A program made the translations under genes and the position numbers. Below, one piece after another: positions 59,521-64,000 of a DNA stretch of 64,000 bases (its first letter is position 1; each line of letters opens with the position of its first letter). The stretch is taken from positions 1 to 64,000 of the forward strand of contig JAICXC010000007.1 of assembly GCA_025980665.1 (NCBI GenBank), read 5' to 3'. The notes under the pieces were generated by a model that was not told the origin of the DNA, made no database searches, and worked only from the letters and a program-made list of their open reading frames with translations. Source of the DNA: Bryobacteraceae bacterium (GTDB lineage: Bacteria > Acidobacteriota > Terriglobia > Bryobacterales > Bryobacteraceae).

Positions 59521-60497
59521 ACCCGTGCGACAGTTTGCAATTGCACCGTGCGCGTCAGCTCGGCAGGCAGGTTGAAACGCACGTCCTCTTCTTTGACTTC
59601 CATCTCCTCCAACTGCGCGAAACCTCTTTGCTGAAGAAAATCCACCAGCTGCTCGACCAGGTTCTCGGGCGCCGATGCTCCAGCCGTCACCGCTACCGTT
59701 TGGATATTGTCGAGCCACGGCTGCTGGACCTCGGTCAGATCGTCAACAAGGTATGCTGGCACGCCCATCTTCTCGCAAACTTCCACTAAACGGCGCGAAT
59801 TCGAGCTATTCTGCGAACCCACCACCAGCAGCAGCTCGCACAGTGGAACTACCGCCTTCACTGCTACTTGCCGGTTTTCAGTCGCGTAGCAAATATCCTG
59901 CGCCGCCGGTCCCTGAATCTTGGGGAACTTCTCTTTGAGACGCACCACGATGTCCCGGGTTTCATCCAGGCTCAAGGTGGTCTGCGTGATGAAGGAAACG
60001 CGCTCCGGATCGGCAACCTCCAGGCGGTCTACATCTTCCACGGTCGACACCAGCGCGGTGGCTTCCGGAGCTTCTCCCAGCGTGCCAATCACCTCATCGT
60101 GATCCTTATGGCCGATAAGAACGATGGTGAAGCCCTTACGCGCAAACTTCACCGCTTCCAAATGGACCTTGGTCACTAGAGGGCAGGTGGCATCGATCAC
60201 TTTCAGGCTTCGCTGCCGGGCCTGATTCCGCACTTCGGGTGAGACACCGTGGGCGCTGAAGATGACCCGCGCACCCGCGGGTACTTCCTCCAGCTCCTCG
60301 ACGAAAATGGCTCCCAACGCGCGAAGCTCTTCCACCACGTGGCGGTTGTGGACGATTTCCTTCCGCACGTAGATCGGCGCTCCATACATGTTTAGAGCGA
60401 TCTTCACGACGTCGATGGCGCGTACCACTCCGGCGCAAAAGCCTCGTGGCCGCAACAAGATAATCTTCTTCCCCGCTGCGGACATAGGGGTGGACAT
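59517..60497 (-). CDS. ispH: 4-hydroxy-3-methylbut-2-enyl diphosphate reductase
   Basis: A 326-residue Fe-S enzyme, last step of the MEP isoprenoid pathway, making IPP and DMAPP. The three cluster cysteines are in RPRGFCAGVVRAID (Cys21), IDATCPLVTKVH and QDICYATENRQ. HxxH-type substrate residues appear in IVLIGHKDHDEVIG and IFSAHGV. It heads the hopanoid operon, supplying precursors for HpnD. The ATG at 60497 lies 7 bases from a TGTTATAAT element, and a second in-frame ATG is at 60485. Confidence 0.94.
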   Translation of the reverse strand: MSTPMSAAGKKIILLRPRGFCAGVVRAIDVVKIALNMYGAPIYVRKEIVHNRHVVEELRALGAIFVEELEEVPAGARVIFSAHGVSPEVRNQARQRSLKVIDATCPLVTKVHLEAVKFARKGFTIVLIGHKDHDEVIGTLGEAPEATALVSTVEDVDRLEVADPERVSFITQTTLSLDETRDIVVRLKEKFPKIQGPAAQDICYATENRQVAVKAVVPLCELLLVVGSQNSSNSRRLVEVCEKMGVPAYLVDDLTEVQQPWLDNIQTVAVTAGASAPENLVEQLVDFLQQRGFAQLEEMEVKEEDVRFNLPAELTRTVQLQTVARV

Positions 60498-60504
60498 AGC
60501 TTCG

Positions 60505-60513
60505 ATTATAACA
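60505..60513 (-). promoter_or_regulatory. Extended -10 (TGTTATAAT) of the hopanoid operon
   Basis: A perfect TATAAT with a TGn extension ends 7 bases before the ispH ATG on the minus strand, which would yield a leaderless or nearly leaderless mRNA. The upstream stretch (60514-60600) is AT-rich. The remainder of the 291-bp gap up to the TonB gene end (60601-60788) has nothing I recognise. Confidence 0.5.
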
Positions 60514-60788
60514 ACTCAGCTTCAATGGGCGCGCCATCGGCTTGCATTAATTAATGGACATTCATTTAGTCATCGAATTTCCAGAATTACATTTTTGACG
60601 GGGTGTTTTCGACGCAGGAGAGCTTCTCCCAACGTCCGTTTCTAACCAACCACTTCGATGCCCCGCCAAAAAAGACTTCCGGATGGCCGACCATACGTCG
60701 GCTTACTGATCTCGTCCGGGCCTCCACTCGCTGCCGTTGGCGTTGCGCAGCCGTCTGGAACCGCAAACCCGGAACCCGAGATGACCTG

Positions 60789-63700
60789 CTAAAACAGAAG
60801 CTTCACGGCAAACTGAATCTGACGGGAATTGGTGGTGGTCGCCGTGATCTTACCGAACGTCGGGTTGGGAGCGCCACCGCCGTTCACAGTCTGCACGAAC
60901 GCGGACGCGTTGGGCAATGCGAAATTAGCGTGGTTGAGCAGGTTGAAGAACTCGGCGCGGAACTGAAGACGGACTTGTTCCTTGATGGTCGTCTCCTTCA
61001 TCACTGCGTAGTCGAGGTTTACGACTCCGGGACCGGCCAGGAAGTCGCGTTGCAGATTGCCCAGCGTGCCGGGAGCCGGAAGACTGAAGCCGGCCGGATT
61101 CGCCCAATGGTTAATGTCACCGGTCATGATTGTATCCGCCGGCAATGCAAGGTTGGGACGCTCGCTGCCGGCCACGACGGTTCCGGCCTGGTCGAATCCG
61201 ACGGTGACGTTCCACGGCGAGCCACTCTGGACGCCGAGTCCGCCGCTCATCTGCCAGCCTTTGACGAAGATATTTTGATTAAATGGAAACACGTAAACTC
61301 CACTGAGCCTGAAAACCTGCGGCCGGTCAAACAGGCATCGTCCGCGATCAAAAGACCCGTTCTGAGGGTTCGACCAGGGTATGCCGCCTTCCAGCCCATA
61401 CGTGCCGGAAGCATTGTCCATGCACTTCGACCAGGTATAAGAAAGCTGGGATTGCAGACCGTGCGCGAAGCGCCGGTTCACCCCCACCTGTAAGGAGTGA
61501 TAACTTGAGTCGGCCACAGGAGCCTCGCTGCTCAGGGCCGCGCCCGCCGGATTGAGTCGGGGGTTGCTGGTGATGCCAATGGCTGTTGGCCCCTTGGGAA
61601 CGCCGAAGACCTGGACACCGTTTACCAAAGTCGGCAGCACAGGATTAATGTCGCGGGCGCCATACAGATGCAAGCCGCGCGAGCCAACGTAGCCCACGGT
61701 CAACGTTGTGGAGTCGATCAACTGCCGCTGAATATTGAAATTCCACTGATACATCTCGGGGGTAACGTTGGTGTTATAGTCGACCCCCACAAGCTGTGCC
61801 GGCGGCGGCAGCGCGCCCGGGAATGGATTGGGAAACTGGGGCAAGGGTACGAAAGCGAGGGCGTAAGGCGGATTAAAGTAATAGCCCGACGCGTAGCTGC
61901 GGGCACGAATCGGGTTATAAAAGATTCCGAATCCCGCGCGGATCGCAGTCTTATGATCGCCGAATGGATCGTAGGCGATACCAATCCTAGGATCGAAATT
62001 CCTCACCGAGGGATTGGAGGCGAACACGTTGGGCACCTTCTGGAACGTCCCAAAAGGCGGGTTGATCAGGGTATTGAGCGAGTGCACGTTGGTGGTGGGA
62101 TTGGTCACAAACTCATAGCGGAGTCCCACGTTCACCGTTAAATTACGACGCGCCTTCCACTCATCCTGGATATATCCGTCCACTTCGATTTCGCGGAAGT
62201 CGCGATAGGAATCCGTGAACCCCGGTTCCGGTCCCTGGAAGAGGCTCGGAGAACCTTGCAAGAAGGCGGTCAAGCCAGGAAACGTATAGAAACCGCCCCA
62301 CCATCCTTGTTGCTGGAAGTTGCTTTGAACTCTGCTGAAGAATCCGCCAAACCGCAGGTTGTGGGCCCCGTGCGTCCAGATTACATCGTCCCCCAGAGGG
62401 AATTTGTTTTGCACTTCCAGGAGCGGCGCGTAGATGCTCGTCCCGAGCGATGCCAGGCCGGTGACGTTCACTCCGCCGTTCTGCCCGCGCTCGGGAAAGA
62501 AATCCAGAGCAGAGCTCTGGTCCGGATTGGCTTGCGTATCCGTTTCACGCGTCCGTGTGAAGCTGAAGCGCAACAGGTTCACCAACGTGGGTGAAATCAC
62601 CCGCCGCCACTCGATGGTCGCGAATTGGTTGCGGGTAGCGCCGATTTCCGGCCAGCGGGGGGGCAAGGGCGAACCAAGAAAAGGCAGCGTGGTGTCACCG
62701 TGATCCCGCACGTAACGCACGAACAGGGAATCCTTGCTCGACAGGTTGTAATCGACCCGCGCCAGAAGGTAGTTTTCGGTGCCGGTTTGCGTGTCCGCTT
62801 CCGCGATGGAGCCTACTCCGCCCACTAAGGTCGTAGTGGGCAGCGGGTACAGCGCCAGAAGCGGAGCGATCTTCGGATTGACGCCGACGCTGACTCCGTT
62901 GACGATCCCGTTATGGGCGTTGGCGTCGGGGACCAGTGCGATCACGGTCTGACCCAAGGAGTTGCGCAGCTCTTCGTCGTTGACGAAGAAGAACAGCTTG
63001 TCCTTCTTGACCGGGCCGCCCAGGCTGCCGCCGAACTGGTTCTGACTGAACGCAGCCTTGGGAGCATTATTCGCATTTTCGAAAAAGTTAGCAGCGTCCA
63101 AGGCGCTGTTGCGCACGAATTCATAACCGGAGCCATGAAAAGCGTTGGTCCCGGATCTGCTGACCGCGTTGACCACCGCGCCGTTGCCGCCGAACTGCGC
63201 GCTATAGGTATTGGTGAGGAGCGAAAACTCCGCGATCGCTTCGATGCCGAGGGTGGTGCCCATCACGCCCGATCCAGACCCGTGAGCCCAGAAACCTTGA
63301 ATATCGGTGTTATCCAAAAGATATGCCTGGCCCTCCGACCGCGCACCGGAAACGCTAAAGTTGTTCTCGACGCCGTACAGGAGATTTCGCCCCCCGTTTC
63401 CGATCTGCGACCCGGACGACACTCCAGGCGCCAGTGACACCAGATCCGTGAAGTTGCGCCCGTTAAGCGGGAGGTTGTTGATTTGCGTTTGCTCCACGTA
63501 GGAAGCGACCGAAGAGGAGAGGGTATCCACCTGCGAAACCTGAGACTCCACGGTTACCGCCTGCTGGGTTTGTCCCACGGCGAGCGAAAAATCGACGACA
63601 CTCTGCGCGCCGACGGTCAGCGTGATGCCCGTGTGAACTACGGTTTGAAAGCCCGGCGCGGAAGCCTGCGCTTCATAATTCCCGATGGGAAGCTCCACAA

Positions 63701-63932
63701 TGCTGTAGCGGCCCTGCGCGTCGGCCGGCGTCTGCTGAACCTGGCCGGTCGCGATATTCTTCACCTGAACCGACGCCCTCGGAATGGTGGCGCCGGAGGG
63801 ATCGGTCACCGTCCCTGAGACCGCGCCGGTAGCGCCCTGCGCATTCAGCCGGCCGGACATAACGAATCCAAACGCTAGCACCACGCCCATCGCCCAAGCG
63901 AGGCGAGCACGGCAACAGGAATCTAAAGCCAT
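60789..63932 (-). CDS. TonB-dependent outer-membrane receptor, Oar-like
   Basis: A 1047-residue outer-membrane protein. A signal peptide (about 1-31) is followed by a carboxypeptidase-regulatory/Ig-like domain (about 32-125; GAVSGTVTDPSGATIPRASV, GRYSIVELPIGNYEAQASAP). The plug has NNLPLNGRNFTDLVSLAPGV and the barrel fills the remainder, ending in an aromatic residue (QFAVKLLF). This Oar-type layout is very common in Acidobacteria and is usually tied to uptake of large or plant-derived compounds. The TonB box is not evident. Shine-Dalgarno-like GAGGGATGG lies before the ATG. It stands alone, facing the hopanoid operon promoter. Confidence 0.92.
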   Translation of the reverse strand: MALDSCCRARLAWAMGVVLAFGFVMSGRLNAQGATGAVSGTVTDPSGATIPRASVQVKNIATGQVQQTPADAQGRYSIVELPIGNYEAQASAPGFQTVVHTGITLTVGAQSVVDFSLAVGQTQQAVTVESQVSQVDTLSSSVASYVEQTQINNLPLNGRNFTDLVSLAPGVSSGSQIGNGGRNLLYGVENNFSVSGARSEGQAYLLDNTDIQGFWAHGSGSGVMGTTLGIEAIAEFSLLTNTYSAQFGGNGAVVNAVSRSGTNAFHGSGYEFVRNSALDAANFFENANNAPKAAFSQNQFGGSLGGPVKKDKLFFFVNDEELRNSLGQTVIALVPDANAHNGIVNGVSVGVNPKIAPLLALYPLPTTTLVGGVGSIAEADTQTGTENYLLARVDYNLSSKDSLFVRYVRDHGDTTLPFLGSPLPPRWPEIGATRNQFATIEWRRVISPTLVNLLRFSFTRTRETDTQANPDQSSALDFFPERGQNGGVNVTGLASLGTSIYAPLLEVQNKFPLGDDVIWTHGAHNLRFGGFFSRVQSNFQQQGWWGGFYTFPGLTAFLQGSPSLFQGPEPGFTDSYRDFREIEVDGYIQDEWKARRNLTVNVGLRYEFVTNPTTNVHSLNTLINPPFGTFQKVPNVFASNPSVRNFDPRIGIAYDPFGDHKTAIRAGFGIFYNPIRARSYASGYYFNPPYALAFVPLPQFPNPFPGALPPPAQLVGVDYNTNVTPEMYQWNFNIQRQLIDSTTLTVGYVGSRGLHLYGARDINPVLPTLVNGVQVFGVPKGPTAIGITSNPRLNPAGAALSSEAPVADSSYHSLQVGVNRRFAHGLQSQLSYTWSKCMDNASGTYGLEGGIPWSNPQNGSFDRGRCLFDRPQVFRLSGVYVFPFNQNIFVKGWQMSGGLGVQSGSPWNVTVGFDQAGTVVAGSERPNLALPADTIMTGDINHWANPAGFSLPAPGTLGNLQRDFLAGPGVVNLDYAVMKETTIKEQVRLQFRAEFFNLLNHANFALPNASAFVQTVNGGGAPNPTFGKITATTTNSRQIQFAVKLLF

Positions 63933-63954
63933 TTAATCACCCATCCCTCAGGGG

Positions 63955-63983
63955 ACAGTATCCCTACGGCATGGCCGAGTCAA
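63955..63983 (-). promoter_or_regulatory. Promoter of the TonB-dependent receptor gene
   Basis: On the minus strand TTGACT and TACTGT are separated by 17 bases, a good match to the sigma-70 pattern, with a predicted start about 15 bases before the ATG at 63932. Confidence 0.5.
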
Positions 63984-64000
63984 GGGTCGCTTCGTGATAT

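Noticed and set aside
60603-61493. 296-residue plus-strand ORF opposite the TonB receptor
   Set aside because: No Shine-Dalgarno sequence or motif; lies mostly antisense to the receptor barrel.
1-64000. CRISPR arrays, tRNA or rRNA genes, insertion sequences, prophage or defence genes
   Set aside because: No regularly spaced repeats, tRNA cloverleaf sequences, transposase or integrase motifs were seen in the genes or gaps.

Overview
The window is a high-GC chromosomal segment from an acidobacterium, most likely of the Solibacteres/Bryobacterales group. This placement rests on family content. There is an Oar-like TonB receptor with a carboxypeptidase-regulatory N-terminus, a PadR regulator translationally coupled to an 890-residue duplicated MacB-type orphan permease (the ADOP arrangement), secreted repeat domains typical of this phylum, the futalosine menaquinone enzymes MqnE and MqnP, and an hpn hopanoid operon. 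There are no rRNA or tRNA genes, insertion sequences, prophages or CRISPR arrays that I can see. Non-ATG starts are common (TTG for rimO, carA, carB and mqnP; GTG for the histidine kinase and purN; a probable CTG at 40939).

Layout. 1-3.9 kb: the 3' end of a large secreted repeat protein, a modular Exordium-like secreted protein and a small secreted protein. 3.9-5.6 kb: a cupin and a PilZ protein between eroded nucleotide-sugar genes (a UDP-GlcNAc 2-epimerase tail and a UDP-glucose dehydrogenase segment). 5.6-12.7 kb: DUF192, msrA, then rimO-yacG-pgpA-beta-propeller-cinA-YfhO-like membrane protein. 12.7-25.1 kb: a cytochrome c, an HDOD protein, nadA-nadC, an S46 peptidase, an NtrB/NtrC-type pair and carA-carB. 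25.1-29.7 kb: rpsU and a small basic protein, surE, a secreted protein, a barrel-less amidohydrolase-like lipoprotein, a HAD phosphatase, an unknown protein, a one-helix protein and an AhpD-like protein. 29.8-32.2 kb: a minus-strand cassette of two DUF6644 membrane proteins, a DUF6152 protein and a secreted protein. 32.3-37.4 kb: purM-purN, a protein with a degenerate JAB domain, mqnP-mqnE and a DUF192 lipoprotein. 37.4-41.9 kb: lysR-orf-rmlD, a TIGR03790 protein and a YheT-like hydrolase. 41.9-47.7 kb: two MacB-like permeases, padR-ADOP and a 135-bp permease relic. 47.7-50.9 kb: an acyltransferase/acyl-ACP synthetase fusion and an outer-membrane-like protein. 50.9-60.5 kb: the operon ispH-shc-hpnH-hpnA-hpnG-ADH-ADH-hpnC-hpnD. 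60.8-63.9 kb: the TonB-dependent receptor.

How the genes work together. The 60.5-50.9 kb operon carries terpenoid flux from the last MEP-pathway step (IspH) through presqualene and squalene synthesis (HpnD, HpnC) and cyclisation (Shc) to side-chain extension (HpnH, HpnG), with HpnA and two zinc alcohol dehydrogenases. No HpnE is visible. nadA/nadC make nicotinate mononucleotide; carAB, purM and purN serve nucleotide synthesis; MqnE and MqnP belong to menaquinone synthesis. No defence or mobile system is evident. The most open biology lies in the DUF6644/DUF6152 cassette, the relics of old loci, a palindromic repeat with compensatory changes, and a recurring -10-like hexamer just upstream of start codons that suggests leaderless or very short-leader mRNAs.
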